This document shows, piece after piece, positions 11,056-24,806 of a stretch of 64,000 nucleotides of DNA (its first letter is position 1; the number at the start of each line of letters is the position of its first letter). The notes under the pieces were generated by a model. The model ran no database searches. It was given only the letters and a program-made list of their open reading frames with translations, and was not told the origin of the DNA. A program made the translations under genes and the position numbers. The stretch is taken from positions 2,976,001 to 3,040,000 of the forward strand of contig NC_083393.1 in the NCBI RefSeq assembly GCF_030864355.1, written 5' to 3'. The DNA is from Cutaneotrichosporon cavernicola. Lineage: Eukaryota > Basidiomycota > Tremellomycetes > Trichosporonales > Trichosporonaceae.

Positions 11056-14000
11056 ATGGCCAACTCAATCCTCAACCCCCCAGGCAGTCTGCCTTCTCCG
11101 GAGCGCGTTGAGGAAATCGCGCGCCGCGTGCTCGAGATTGACACGCCCGACCAAGTGAGACCTTCCCTGCCAACGCGTGCACCTAATCATCACTGACACC
11201 AGCCCACTCCAGAATGGTTCATGCCCATCCTGACCAAGTTCCTCACGAACAACCCAGGCGATGACCACTTCATCATCGAGCTGCCTGACCCCTCAGCACC
11301 CGCCCGTGGTGGAACCGGATACGGTGCAATCACATGTGAGTCTGAACGGCACTGGGATGATCATCATCTGACGACAGGCATGGAAGACGAGTGTTGGACC
11401 AATATCAACTTGTCGCCTGATCCGGAACAGCTCGACGGCGGTAAGGCGAACGGCGTGGGAACGTTGTGGGACTATGCCGACCACTGTCGCGGGGAAGACC
11501 ATATCAAGTGCCGCAATCAGCGTCTCAAGCGTATGGTGAGTAGGAGAATGTTGGCTTGTCCACATAGCGCGCGAGTGGTACGCGGTACGGCCCGCGCGTA
11601 TCACGCACAAGTTGCATACCGCGAGCGTAGCTGACTGGCCAGGGGTTCGTGGCCCCAGAGTCAGCCTTGCTCTCATCACCGTTCACCTCCTCTCAAGCAG
11701 GACCTTCCCGTCTGGCCTCCTCTCAGATTCAACCCAGCAGCTCAGGCAGCGCTCACATTATCCGTGATCATCCGCCCAACCATCCTTCAATGGGCGCCTC
11801 CTCTAGCAACTACCGGGACGCCCTTTTCGTCGACAGTGACAGTGACGACGGCATAGAGTTCGTCGGCCGCAGCTCCCCTCGCAAGAACGTTGTCCTTGTT
11901 GAAGACAGCGATGACGACCAAAACCCCTCCATTGGGTCTTCACAGTCGCAGTCGTCGCGACTCAAGTCATTACAGCCGACAGGCTCCTCTGGTGGCAACT
12001 CTCGCCCCTGGATCCGCGTGTGGTCTAGCATGAGTCTCAGCGACCGCCGTCACGCCATCAATCAAGAGCTTCGTGACCTCGGTAAATTGCCGGGTATTAG
12101 CTCGTTCGACGCCAACCGCGTTATTGCTCGCCGCAAGGACGCCCTCCGCTCGATTGAGGGCTCCGGCTGCCTGATGCAGTGGACCCCCCCTGACCCACTC
12201 ATTTTCCAAGCCTTCCCAAATCTCTACGTTCACCCTCGGCTTGCCGAAACATTCGAGTGCCCGAAGCCCGCGGTTTGCGCTCTCATCAACCCTGCCGCTA
12301 GAGTTACCGCTTCGGCTGTTGCTGGACCCTCGACTTCACTCAGGAGCCCATTTTCTTACGCGATGGATGCAATCTCGCACAGTGAGTGTGGGAGTCGGGC
12401 GTTGACTAATACTATAGCGGAAAGAGCAACTGGCGCCTTCTTAGTCGCCGTGAATGCTGCGTGGCAGCGTCTGGACATGCAGAGTCGCCGGGCTCAGCTC
12501 ATCAACGAGCAGAATGCGCTCCGACAGGCGATATCCCGCTTCGAGTGAACCATTCGCAGTGCTGCCAGTACTGACTAGCAGGGCCATTCCACAACTCCAG
12601 GGCATCAAGCGCGTTCTTTGTGATCGCCTCATGTCGCATTTGAAGCTGATCGCGAGCGACAATCCGACATGGCTTCCACCCTCGTCCGAGCTGCTCAAAC
12701 TTGTGCCCGAGCTCCGCCACGTTGTGCACCAGTCTCTCATGGCGTTCCTGCCTCGCCTCCGCGATGAGGATGATGACGTCGACCCGCACGGCCTGAGTGA
12801 GGAGTGGAATCGCCCCACCGGTCCAGCCCTTACAGACTATTTCAAGGACGCTCTGCTGGACTTCCAAGACGATGCCACTGTCGAGGAGGCGAGCAAGACC
12901 TTGGGTCTCAGCACAACGTCCGGTCTCCTACCTGGCGCAGACTTCACCCTCATGCCACACCAGATCATGGGTGTGGCCTTCATGATGAAGCGCGAGCAGC
13001 GCAAAGGCAAGGGCGGACGTGGTGGCCTACTCTGTGACGCAATGGGCCTGGGAAAGACGATCCAGACCTTGGCCCTTATGCTGGCGCGCGACGAGCGGCC
13101 TGCAGACTACGAGCGTGCTCCCCAGTTGATTGTTGCACCCTTAGCTCTTCTCGTACAGTGAGTCTCGCCGCAACGAGCGCTTGACTTACTCCAGATGGAA
13201 AGAAGAAATCGAGACCAAGACCACGAAAGGCTTCCGAGTTTATATCCATCACGGCGCGAACCGCCTCAAGTCGGCGGCGCAGATCCGCAACAGCTACGAC
13301 ATAGTGCTCACTACGTACGGCACACTTTGCTCGGAATCTGGCATCACCGTGAGTCACGAAGGAACGCTGAGCTTGGCGCTCACGCAGAAGAAGCAGAAGC
13401 AGAAGATGAAGGTTGGGGAAGGTTCTGACGATGATTCCGACTACATTGAGAAGAAGAAGCGTGGGCCTCTCTTCAAGATCCACTGGTTCCGTGCAATTTT
13501 GGACGAAGCTCATAACGTACGCAACCGCCGAACAATCTCGGCGCGTTCCGTTCTTCAGCTCGACGTTCTCCACCCGTGGATTCTCACGGGCACGTGAGTC
13601 CACTTCCTTTCTGTTACTGAGCTGACCTACAGACCTATTGTGAACAGCTTGGGCGATGTCGGGCCAGCTCTTGAGTTCATCGGGGCCATGGGCCTGTCGC
13701 AGTACCACCATGAGGTTGTAAAGCGCGAGAAAAAGCAGCCAAAGAACGCCTCGCGCCGCTGCCAGGCCATCCTCAAGCCGCTCATGCTCCGCCGCAACAA
13801 GGACACAGAGCTCAACGGCAAGAAAATCCTCGAGCTGCCGGTGAAGACGGTCAATTTGGCATGGCAGGATTTCGAGCTTGACGTGAGTATGTGTCTGAAT
13901 ACGAAGCTGACTTACAGGAGCGCGCAATCTACGCGGCAATCGAGCAGCGAGCCAGGATGCGTGTCTCAAAGTTCCTCAAGGCTGGCACGGTTATGAAGAA

Positions 14001-15464
14001 CTACCATGTGGTGCTCGTCTTGCTTACTCGGCTGCGCCAGGCCGCAAACCACCCTGTAAGCTCTTGAGTGAATGGTAACAGGATGCTAACTGGTAGTGGC
14101 TCCTTCGGCGTACGCCTGGGGACGAGGGCCGTGACGGCGATCTTCTTGTCGACGACGAAGCGTTCGGTGCCGATCTTGGACAGTGTCGGAACAACGACGA
14201 GGATGAGTACGGTCGTGCTGTCGCGATCTTGGGCAAAGCCGCGGTGGATGCTCTGGCCAAGAAGCTGGAGGAGCGTCACGAGCGACTCAGCAACGAAGAC
14301 GTCCAAGACGACAAGGAACTTGTGAGCCGTGTCCGCTGGATAGGCGATCACTAACCGATACAGGAGTGTTGTATTTGCATGGAGCCACTTGACGGGAGCG
14401 AAGTGATCACGCCGTGCAGTCACCTATACTGCCGGGTGTGCATCTCGAACTACTTTATCCAGCCTATTCGCGACACGACCGGCCTCACAGACGAGGACGT
14501 CGACGCCGGATGCCGGTCGTGCCCCATGTGTCGTTCGAGGCTCAAGCCCGGGCAAGTCTTCCGTTGCGCAGCCATCTTCCGGCCCACCGTGGCCACCCCT
14601 GAAGTAGACGACGATGACGACGACGATGCCGATATCAAGCCTGATGTGAAGCCGAACATCGCAGCGGACCGCAAGGGCAAGAAGCGTGCGCGAAGCGCCG
14701 CTGAATCGTTCTTCGGCAGCTTGAACCAGGACCAGGGCGAGCCCGAGGAGGATGAGAAGCCGGAACGGAAGCGCACGCGCGGCAACCGGAAGGGCAAGAG
14801 CCGGGCGACATCGGTGGATGCGACATCGGTGGATGACGACGATGACGTTGAGGAAATCGAAGCGCAAGTCCCTCCTTCTACCAAGCTGCGTCGTACACTC
14901 GAACTGGTCCAAGGCTTCCTCGAGGAGGACCCCAATACCAAGGTGCTCATCTTCTCGCAGTAAGCCTTTTCGTCCTCCGGCGCTGACATTAGGTTTGTGG
15001 CGTTTTTGGATCTGCTGTCCGATTTCCTCAAGGACAACGGCATCCCATCCCTTGGTTACCGAGGCAGCATGTCGGCGTCAGCTCGCGATGAAGCTGTTCG
15101 CCGTTTCCGCACTGCGCCTGGCATTGTCGACCCAATTCCCGTGATGCTCATCAGCACCAAGGCAGGTGGTGTGGGCCTCAATCTCACAATGGCCCACAAG
15201 GTTATCATGTGCGACCTTGCTTGGAACCCGGCGACCGAGAACCAGGCTATCGATCGCAGCCACCGCATTGGGCAGAGGAAGCCCGTACAGGTGGAGCGCC
15301 TCGTTATTCGCGACACTGTCGAGGATCGTCTCCTCGCCATCCAGGAGCACAAGGGCCTCCTCGCGGATGGCGCGATGGGCGAGGGTTCGATTGGCCGCCT
15401 CGGCCGTCTCACGCTGGATGACATCCGCAAGCTGTTCGCGATCAATGCGCGTGACGAAGAGTGA
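11056..15464 (+). CDS. ULS1: SNF2-family RING-finger translocase, Uls1/Ris1-like
   Basis: Predicted 1303-residue Swi2/Snf2 ATPase with a C3HC4 RING finger inserted between the two helicase lobes. Seen: Walker A DAMGLGKT (about residue 570), DEAH box DEAHN (about 713), RING starting CCICMEP with downstream CPMCR (about 949-1002), then a helicase-C lobe with the [11 protein letters not shown] and DRSHRIGQ motifs. No HIRAN domain precedes the ATPase, which argues against Rad5. The N-terminal region is Ser/Asp-rich with hydrophobic-acidic motifs ([10 protein letters not shown] at about 212), typical of SUMO-interacting motifs. Together these favour Uls1/Ris1, a SUMO-targeted ubiquitin ligase and DNA translocase acting on chromatin. 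Twelve exons, or thirteen if a stop-free 39-nt segment at 13350-13388 is spliced out. Rad16-like or another RING-SNF2 paralogue remains possible. Confidence 0.82.
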
Positions 15465-15726
15465 GCGAGGAACAAGCCAATCATTTCGATGGTAGTATCT
15501 GTCTGGTGGCCTAAAGTAGACACAACATTTGTGTAGACACCCAGCATTGTTGATGCCCGTGAGTGTAGACATAGGGCGAAGTGTTGTAGTGGCGAGTGTG
15601 CGTAGCCTCGCGGGTTGATGAATACCAAGGCAAGGAGATTGTGCAGTATGAGCCAAAGTGTACGGATCAATGCCATGCATCTTGTATGTGGTGTAAGGAG
15701 TAGTCTTCCCCCGCCTCTCTCGTTCG

Positions 15727-17471
15727 CTACAACATGCCCTCAACCCCGAGTGCGACGAGCACTCGACTTGCCAGGCTCACCCGCCGTTCGGGCGTTGCCC
15801 ATGTCGCTGGTCCAACATCGTGCGCGTGCTCACGCAATGTCGCCAGCTCGTGTCCGAGCGCGGACCGTAAAGACTTGTTGCTCGTGGCCAACAGGAGCGA
15901 CAGCTCCGTGTCGAGTTGCAGAGAGCGTGTCGAGAGGTTCGATGAACCGATGAAAGTTAAGAAGGGGTGCTCGACTGCCTGCTCAGACGTCTCACCCTCC
16001 TCCGCCTCGGACACCCACATTCCCTTTGCATGGTATGTCCAACCCTCGCGCTCCCACTCCTGCAGACGCACGCCGCCAGCTCCGACGCGCCCGTTCTTGG
16101 CTGCGTCTGCGTAGAACCGTTTCTCGAGGAGCGTGTATCCCTCCGGGATGAGATTGGAAGCGCCCCTTGACCCGTAGAAGCCGTTTGCCTGGGATTAGCT
16201 TGGCGGCTTGTGGACTAAACAACTCACTTTTGGCGATGCAGCAATGACGCGCACCGGGGCAGGAGAGTCTACGACAGACCGTTTGTAAGCGGCATACAGG
16301 CCGAAATACCCGCTCGTCAGGTCGACCTCTACCTTTTCGCCTGCCTCATGTGCCCGTCGAATTGCTGCCCACACGGCCGCCATGGCGCGCTCCTCCTCCC
16401 CAATGTTGAGGACGCCAGACTGCAGCACAGGCCAGAACCAGGTATCGGCGCCCTTGGCCGCCGCGTCGCGCGTCCGTACCCCGTTACTTGCACGCCACGC
16501 CTGCTGGAACGCACCGAACGTCGCGTTGGCATGTCCAGCCCACCCGCGCGGAGAGAGAGACCTCTCGCGCCACAATGCGCCTGGTCCACTGGCGGTGAAA
16601 GCGCCACGCTTGCCAACAGGAACGGGCGGCGAGCCAGGGTTGAGGAGCACGCCGTGCTCCCCTAGCGCGCCCGGTCGTGCGTTCGGAACCACCTTGTAGC
16701 TGTAGTCGGACACCAAGCGGGTAATGCTGCTCAGGTAGCTGAGCAGGCTGGGGTGTGAGGCTAGGTGGATGTACCGATCTTGCCGGTTGGTAAAGTATGA
16801 TGCGGCGAGGTTGGCGCCGGAGAGCATGACATCGTCATCGACAGCGTAGTACTTTGCGTGCCAAGTACCCCAGCCCTCGTTGAAACGCGGTGGAACGATT
16901 GCCTCTAGCAACCCACGCAGCTTTGGCGAGCGGTAGAGCCACACATCGACCCGATCGCCGAAACGCTCGAGCAGCGGCATGAGCATGTCAACCGTGCTTG
17001 CCGGCGTGCCCTTGCCCGGCCGCGTGGCGCGATTGTAGTCGAGTACGAACGTCGCGCGCACCCCAGGTCGCGCAGCCAGAGCCGTGTTCACCGCGTCCAC
17101 CTGCAGTCAGCACTATCGCAAGGGAGGCTAACCAAAGATTCCTCCTCAGTCCCAATGTACAGCGTGGAGATGAGGATGCGGCGCTGCGCGCCGCGCACCA
17201 TTTGAAGCAAGCGGTCGTGAAATACCACCGGCCCCTCGAGCATTTCGACGCTCTCGCCGTGCGCGCCGAAACATGGCTGCGTCGCGCTCAGTCCGGCAGC
17301 GAGACCTGCAAACGCGGGTGGCATCGCGGCAGCCGGAGGCAACGGTGCTGACTGCGTCGAGCTCGGTGCAGCGCCTGCCACCGCGGAACGATAGAGCGTC
17401 CTCACGCGGGCGGCGCGCGCCATGAGCCGGAACTCTGGCGGCCCGACTGCGAGGGGTATGCGAGGAGGCAT
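15727..17471 (-). CDS. PGS1: Phosphatidylglycerophosphate synthase (CDP-DAG-glycerol-3-P phosphatidyltransferase)
   Basis: Predicted 557-residue phospholipase-D superfamily enzyme. It makes phosphatidylglycerophosphate from CDP-diacylglycerol and glycerol-3-phosphate, the committed step of cardiolipin synthesis in mitochondria. Two HKD motifs are visible: WHAKYYAVDDDVMLSGAN (about residue 192) and HAKGMWVSE...TFIGSSNLSTRS (about 457). The N-terminus MPPRIPLAVGPPEFRLMARAARVRT is basic and suits a mitochondrial presequence. Three exons; introns 17101-17132 (32 nt, donor GTTAGC) and 16189-16227 (39 nt). The frame is open upstream to 17603, but the only candidate initiator there is GTG, so the ATG at 17471 was chosen. 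The gene is divergent from LYS12 with 189 bp between start codons. Cardiolipin synthases of the CDP-alcohol family lack HKD motifs and are excluded. Confidence 0.93.
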
Positions 17472-17660
17472 GTCGATGATGAAAGAAGTTGTCGGCGGAC
17501 TTTTTCGGCCCAGCGAGTCCGAAATCAAAGGAATCAAGGCGTGCTTTGATCGAGGTTTCAGGCACGACGCTGTTACTGCCCGCAGTTGCCCGGTTCGACT
17601 CACCGTTCTTCAACTTTTTGGAACAATCTCCACATTCTCCATTCTCCACTCTTAATCAAC
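17472..17660. promoter_or_regulatory. Compact bidirectional promoter PGS1/LYS12
   Basis: Only 189 bp separate the two divergent start codons, so both promoters and both 5' UTRs must lie or overlap here. No TATA box was recognised. A pyrimidine-rich stretch (CTCCACATTCTCC-like) directly precedes the LYS12 ATG. Confidence 0.55.
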
Positions 17661-18991
<1,331 letters not shown>

Positions 18992-19311
18992 TGTAGTGTA
19001 AAGTAAACAAAACGGGGTAGGATGCATCATGGACGACTGTGAGCAGAGGATTAGGATTGGTATTAGTGAGCAGTTGTAATGGTCAGGCACTTGTGGTGAC
19101 GCGTTTTGGTTGGCCCTCAAGCTGGGCGCTGCAGGGGTCAAGGGGTAGTGGATACGTCACACAACCATTCCGACAAGAACGGCGCCGACCATCGCTACTA
19201 CTCTCTCTCTCTCTCTCTCTCTCTACAACTTACTCTCTCCACATTGCTCTCTCCTTCTCCCTTACTCGTTCAATTTCTCTATATCCCTAACCTCCAACCA
19301 CGCCGGCGAGG
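18992..19311. other. Intergenic region LYS12-BBC1 with CT microsatellite
   Basis: About 320 bases with no gene. A (CT)n run of about 25 bases lies at 19200-19225, roughly 85 bases before the BBC1 start, continuing into a pyrimidine-rich leader. Confidence 0.5.
19200..19225. repeat. (CT)n microsatellite in BBC1 leader
   Basis: Uninterrupted CT dinucleotides upstream of the BBC1 start codon; probably a promoter or 5' UTR element of the CT-rich type common in Tremellomycetes. Confidence 0.85.
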
Positions 19312-22300
19312 ATGTCGTACCCGTACCTCGCCCGGACGATGTAAGTCACAAGCTCATCAAGCTGAGGTTGGGACATGATCCCGCAGCTGCCTTCTCCTCT
19401 CCGCCGTCACTTCAACGCTTACCTTAGCCTCAAGTACAAGTCGCCGCACGCGACTGACCTGTCCTTCGCGAAGAATGAGACGTGAGTGACCTCGCATAGC
19501 ACGATGTTGTGCGCCCGGTGGCCCAAGCACCAGAGTGCTGCAGTGATTCAGAAGCACCGCCCCCTGTGATGCTTCCGGCCAGGCACTGTGTTGTGTAGCG
19601 ACACCACTCTCCGACACTCCGGACACGGCTCACTGTAGGATTCGCGTGACGGGTCCCTCGGACGACGACGAGGACTGGCTTGTGGGCGAGTCAATGGACG
19701 GCGAGCGCAAGGGTGGCTTCCCGAGGGTGAGTGGCAGTCGAACAAGTCTGTGCGATCCCCTTGGCTGACGTGCAGGACTTCATCCAGGTCATCGAGGAGG
19801 ATGAGAGCGAGGCGGCTGTGCCTGTCGCTGCTGCTGTCGCTGCTGGCACGTCTGCGCCTGCAGACACAACCGCACCCGCTGTTCCAGCTGCGGCATCCGC
19901 AGCCCTCCATCCGCCTGCACCGTCAGCCCCCGCTCTCCCCTCCACCTCTAGCATTGACGAGTCCTCCGTCGCGGCGTCGCTCTCAGAGACGCCTCCTGCC
20001 GCAGCGGCAGTGGTTGCATCAGAGCCGGAGGCAGCCGCACCGCCTCCCGCAGTTGCGCCCGCGCCACCGGTGGCTGCGCAGCTTCCGCCGTCGCAAGCGG
20101 ACAAGTCGTTGTCTGCCATCGACACGGCGCCTGTCGTGTCGGATCAGCCTCTCTCGCCTATTAAGGCGACCTCCCCGGTCCGCCCCAAATCGCCTGTCAA
20201 GACATCCCCAACCACCCACGCCCCTGCTGCGCCCGCCGGTGCAATCGCAGCGAACCCAGGCGAGGGCCCGCGCCAGTCGATGAAGGACCGCCTCGCGTTT
20301 TTCAATAAACCGCAAAGTAAGGCTCCCCCCCCTCCCATTAAACCCAAGCCTGTGGGCGGTGCCTTGACGTGGAGCCAGCGCCAGAAGTTGCGCCTAGAGC
20401 AGGAGGCCAAGGAACGGGATGCCGAGGCTGCAGCGCGCCCCGCGTCAGGCGAACCTTCTCAGCCCGAGAATCCTGCCGCCCCTGCGGCAGCTGAGCCCGT
20501 ATCCGGCCCAACACGGTCACCGCCCGAGCCAGAGCAGACGAAGGAGGAGGGCGAGGGCATGTCGGCGGCCGACGCAGCCAAGTCGGCCCGGGCTGGCGGC
20601 TCTCTCAAGGAGCGTATGGCAGCGCTGCAGGCCGGCGGCGCCTTTGGGCGCACCCCTGCTCCACCTCCTCCTAAGCCCAGCGGCAAGGTCTGGTCGCGCC
20701 CGCCTCCTCCCCCTGCTCCCGAGCCCGTCGAGGGTGAGGAGGACGATGGTGAGGTTGCTTCAGCTCCGGCGCCGGTGCACCGCGACGCTTCTCCCGGCAC
20801 TGAGGGTGAGGCTGCAGAGGCAGAGGCGTCCCAGGAGGTCCCAGTCGAAGAAGAGGAGCAGGATGTCGACGAGGAGGAGCAGGAGAAGCAGCGCCGTGCT
20901 GCCATTGCTGCTCGTATGGCCAAACTCGGTACCCGCGGTCCGCTGGGTATGTCGCCTATGATGGGTGCCCCACGCCCCATTCCGGCGCGAAAGCCTACCA
21001 GGCAGGCAACAGAGGAGACGCCTGCTGAGGAAGCCGCCCCAACTGCCGCCCCAGTGCCGATCCCAGGCATGGCTCACACCGCTCAACCTGTTCGCAAGTC
21101 GACAGAGGACGAGATGGCACAGGAGCAGCCCACAGAGGCCGCAGGATCACCTCCAGCCGATGCCGCTACTTCACAGCCGTCGGAATCGACCTCGACAGCC
21201 CCAGTCTCTGTCAAGTTGCCTGCTGTCCCGCGTCGCACTGCTGGTCCACGTCGCCGCGGCACCCCTTCAGTACCGTCGCCGGCACCGCCAGCAACGACTG
21301 AGGACACCACAGAGGATGCCAAGGAGGAGGGGCAAGCGGGGTCTTCCTTCGGCGTGCCCGCGATGGCCGCTGCTGGAACCCTTGCCGCCGGTGCTACGGC
21401 TGCGGCGGCGATCGCTTCCACTTCCCCTCCCATTTCTGAGTCACAATCCGCTGCAGAGCCGCCTTCAGTGCCGGTAGGCGCTTCCGTGCCGATCCCCGGT
21501 GCGCCTCCTGGTACCGAGCACAGGCTTGAGCGCACCCTTCCCGACGGAACAATCGAGCCTCCGCCTCAAGTCATGGTTGCTGGCGAGGAGGAATCGATGC
21601 CACTTTCCCCCGAGCAGCGCGAACTGCGTGCCACCGAGGAGGCCGTGGGTTCTGGCGTTCTGGGCGCCGAGGGCGCGCAGCTTGCTGGTATCGCTCTGTT
21701 GCCCAGGGGCAACGACGATGACGACGAGATTCCATCGTACGCTCCCCCACACACGGCGGAGCGCCTCGAGCGCAAATCGGATGACGGCACCATTGAGCCA
21801 CCACCCCAGATCCCACAGTCTGGCGAGGAGGAGGGCACACTAAGCCCTGTCCATGCCGAGCGTCATGAGACGCTTGAAATGTTCGGCCGCAGCCACGGTG
21901 GCGTCGAGGGCGCCGAAGCCGCCGGCATCGCACTGAGTCCAGCACCTAATGCTGAGAGCGCCGAGTCGCATGTCCCGCCTCCGCCTCCTCGTCGGCCCAC
22001 GCAGGATGATGAGGACGAGGACGAGGATGATGTACCTCCACCTCCACCTGCCCGTCACCCGACCCAGGTCCTCGTTGCGGAGCCTGCTAAGACTGCCACG
22101 CCTCCGCCTCCTCACACCACTGACCCGGCCCCACCTCCAGGCGTTCCAAGCAAGAGAGAGGAGGAGGACGATGAAGATGATGAGGATGACTTCGTCGGGC
22201 GTGCTCAACAACTGCAGAAGCGTGACACTGGTGAGGATGTCCCAGCTCCTCCCGTCCCCGCTCGCGCTGTTCCCCCACCTGCGCCTCCTCGCACGCTGCC

Positions 22301-24539
22301 ACCTTCCTCCCCAGAGGCTGATGACGATGGAGACTCTAATTCGGCGCCTCCCCCGCCTCCCCCTCCCCCGCGCACTCTCAATCCAGCAATCCCGGCGGCG
22401 GGTGTTGCCGCCCTCGCTGGCGCGGCCGTTGCTGCCGCCATGGCGTCGAAGCAGGACTCGGTCACGCCTCCTCCTCCGAACCGCCCGAACCCAGGTGACT
22501 TGGTGGCTCATCCAGAGACGGCCGTGTCTACCGCCGAAGCCGAGCTAACCTCGCTTGAGGCCCCGCGGTTACCGAGTACACGTCCAGGCGGTCCTCGCGG
22601 TCCTCGCCCGCTCTCCTCCACCTCGATGAAGGACGAAGACGCAGCAGCCTCTCACACGTCGACAGTTGCGACTGAGGATCCAGTGGTGCCTGCCCCTCCT
22701 TCCCGTGCTGTTCCTCCTCCAGCTCCCCGCGCAGTGCCTCCTCCCCAACATTCCGAGGACGAGGAGGACGCACCACCCCCGCCTCCCCCTGCTCGCAAGC
22801 CAACGCTGCCTCCTCCGCCTCCCCCCGCCGGTGGCGACGATGACGATGAGCCTCCGCCACCACCTCCAGCGCGCAAGCCCAGCCTTCCACCCGCAATGCA
22901 CACCGAGGGCATCGAGCGCATCGCATCGCACGGCTCGATCACGGCAACCTCTCCAATCTCGCCTGTGCGTGCTATCCCACCCGCCCCACTCGCTGCTCAA
23001 GTGGAGGAAGAGGGCGATGAGGAGACCCAGCGCCGAGCCAGTATTGCTGCTCGCATGGCCAAGCTGGGCGGCATTAGATTCGGTGCTCCGCCTCCCATGC
23101 CAATAAGGAAGCGCTCCACTCTCGACGAGGAGACCACGCACGCTTCTCCGTCTGCGGAGCTCCCGCCAACCAGCGACGCCAGCGTGCTGCGGCCCGAACC
23201 TGAGGAGACGGACCAGGAAGTGCCGGCTCCCCCACCCCGCGCACCACCTGCGCCGGCGCCCGCGGATGATGGAGAGGAGACGCCAGAGCAGGAGGCTGAA
23301 CGTCGCCGCAAGACACTGGCGCGTCTCCGCGCTGGCGGCATGCTCGGTGGCGGGCTGTTCCAGGCTGCCCGTGAGGATCAGCCAGAGGAATCCCCTCACA
23401 CCGAGGTGCCGGACGAACGTGGCATCGAGGAGGATGCAGACGACGACGACGAGCCCGAGGAAGAGGACCTGCCGCCGCCGCCTCCACGTCGCCCGTCGCA
23501 CACTGCCCGTTCTGTTCCTCCTGTCGCCGTTGCCGCAGCTCCTCCTGCCGCCGGCCCGCCTCCTGTGCCAGGTGTCCGCCCGCCTGTCCCCGTCCCGCGC
23601 TCCAGCCTCCCGCCTCAACCTGCCGATGACGAGGACGATGAGGAGGACGCACCCCCTCCGCCGCCTCACCCGGCCCGCTCGATGTCCTCGGAGGCGGCTG
23701 GAGCCGTCCCTCCACCCCGCGCTGCGCCTCCTACTCCTCCGGTAGACGATGAAATCGAGGACGCGCCTGCCCCACCACCGCGTCCCCCGCATCGTATGTC
23801 GTCGTTCGGCGTACCGCAGCACGACGATGGCGCTGTGGCGGCCCCCCATCCGCCTGTGGCCCCGCAGGCAGCCCGGCGTACTTCTGTGCCTCCGGTCCCT
23901 CATGCACCACAGGCTGCACCCGCCGCCCGCTCGTTCGCTGCTGTTCCTGACCCCAGTGGTGGTAAGCTTCCGCCGCCTACAGAACCGCAACGCGAGCCCT
24001 CGCCCGGCCACTCAGTTCACTCAGCGCACTCTGCACCGCGGTCGTCCTCCCAGGTCGCCCGGCCTGGCTTCAACGACCTACAGCACATGAGCCAGACGAA
24101 CGGCGCGGCACTCGCCCGGGCGGCGCGCGGCGTCTTCGACCAGGGCAGGAGAGGATTCTACGGGGACGGCTCGCCGGCGGGCTTCCTCCGCGTCGTGTTC
24201 GACCAGGCGCATCTCCCAGTCCCTTCGTCTGGACACTGGGGCATGCCGGTGTACGAGCAGCAGGCGCAGACAATCATGAAGCGCCTCGACGACCCGCGGC
24301 CTGGTGACGTGGCGGCGCTGTACGATGCGCGCTTCAAGGGCCAGAAGGGCCTCAAGGGGTACACGCAGCATGTAGGGTCTGTCGAGGACGCCCTGGTGGG
24401 TGTTATCGGCGAGTACGAGACCAAGGGCAAACACAAGATTCGCGTGCTCCATGTCGAGCGCGGCTCGCCAGACGAGGTGTCGTACCGCCTCGACGACCTG
24501 AAGAGCGGTCGTGTGGTCATCTACCGTGTTGGTTTCTAA
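19312..24539 (+). CDS. BBC1: SH3 and proline-rich cortical actin-patch protein, Bbc1/Mti1-like
   Basis: Predicted 1644-residue scaffold. An N-terminal SH3 domain (about residues 6-63) is spread over four exons and recognised by SPHATDLSFAKNETIRV, the EDWLVGE tryptophan and GGFPRDFIQVI. It is followed by about 1400 residues of Pro-, Ala- and acid-rich sequence with many PPPPPPARKP-type SH3/profilin ligands. Repeats of an IAARMAKLG motif occur, as does a duplicated DGTIEPPPQ module. The last 165 residues form a compact domain (RPGFNDLQHMSQ to the terminal VVIYRVGF) matching the conserved C-terminal domain shared by fungal Bbc1 and Aim3. Known role of the family: binding type I myosin and restraining Las17/WASP-driven actin assembly at endocytic patches. 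Introns 19341-19427, 19482-19638 and 19727-19775. The start ATG gives MSYPYLARTI, in frame with the SH3. Confidence 0.88.
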
Positions 24540-24806
24540 TGTGAACAAGTTGCAGAATAGATCTTGGAATATCCCTGAATGCACCAGTATTGCTCGGATA
24601 TCTTATGGAGCTGCGAGGTGACCACATGATTTATTGGCCGCGTCAGTCGACACGCTCTCAACGTCTCCCCGTAGAGAACATGATATGGGGGGTTAGGAGA
24701 CGAGCCCACGCTCGTGACCCGTCCACGCCCTCCTCTCCTGCTAGTACATATGCATGGCATGACCGCTACTCCTCCGCTAATACTGTGACAAACGTACACG
24801 AAAGAC

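Noticed and set aside
17472..17603. Upstream N-terminal extension of PGS1 beginning at 17603
   Set aside because: The codon at 17603 is GTG, inside a donor-like GTGAGTC; no ATG is available and it would nearly abut LYS12.
22569..24011. 480-codon open frame on the minus strand
   Set aside because: Antisense shadow of the Pro/acid-rich part of BBC1; very Arg/Trp/Gly-rich composition expected from reading such repeats backwards.
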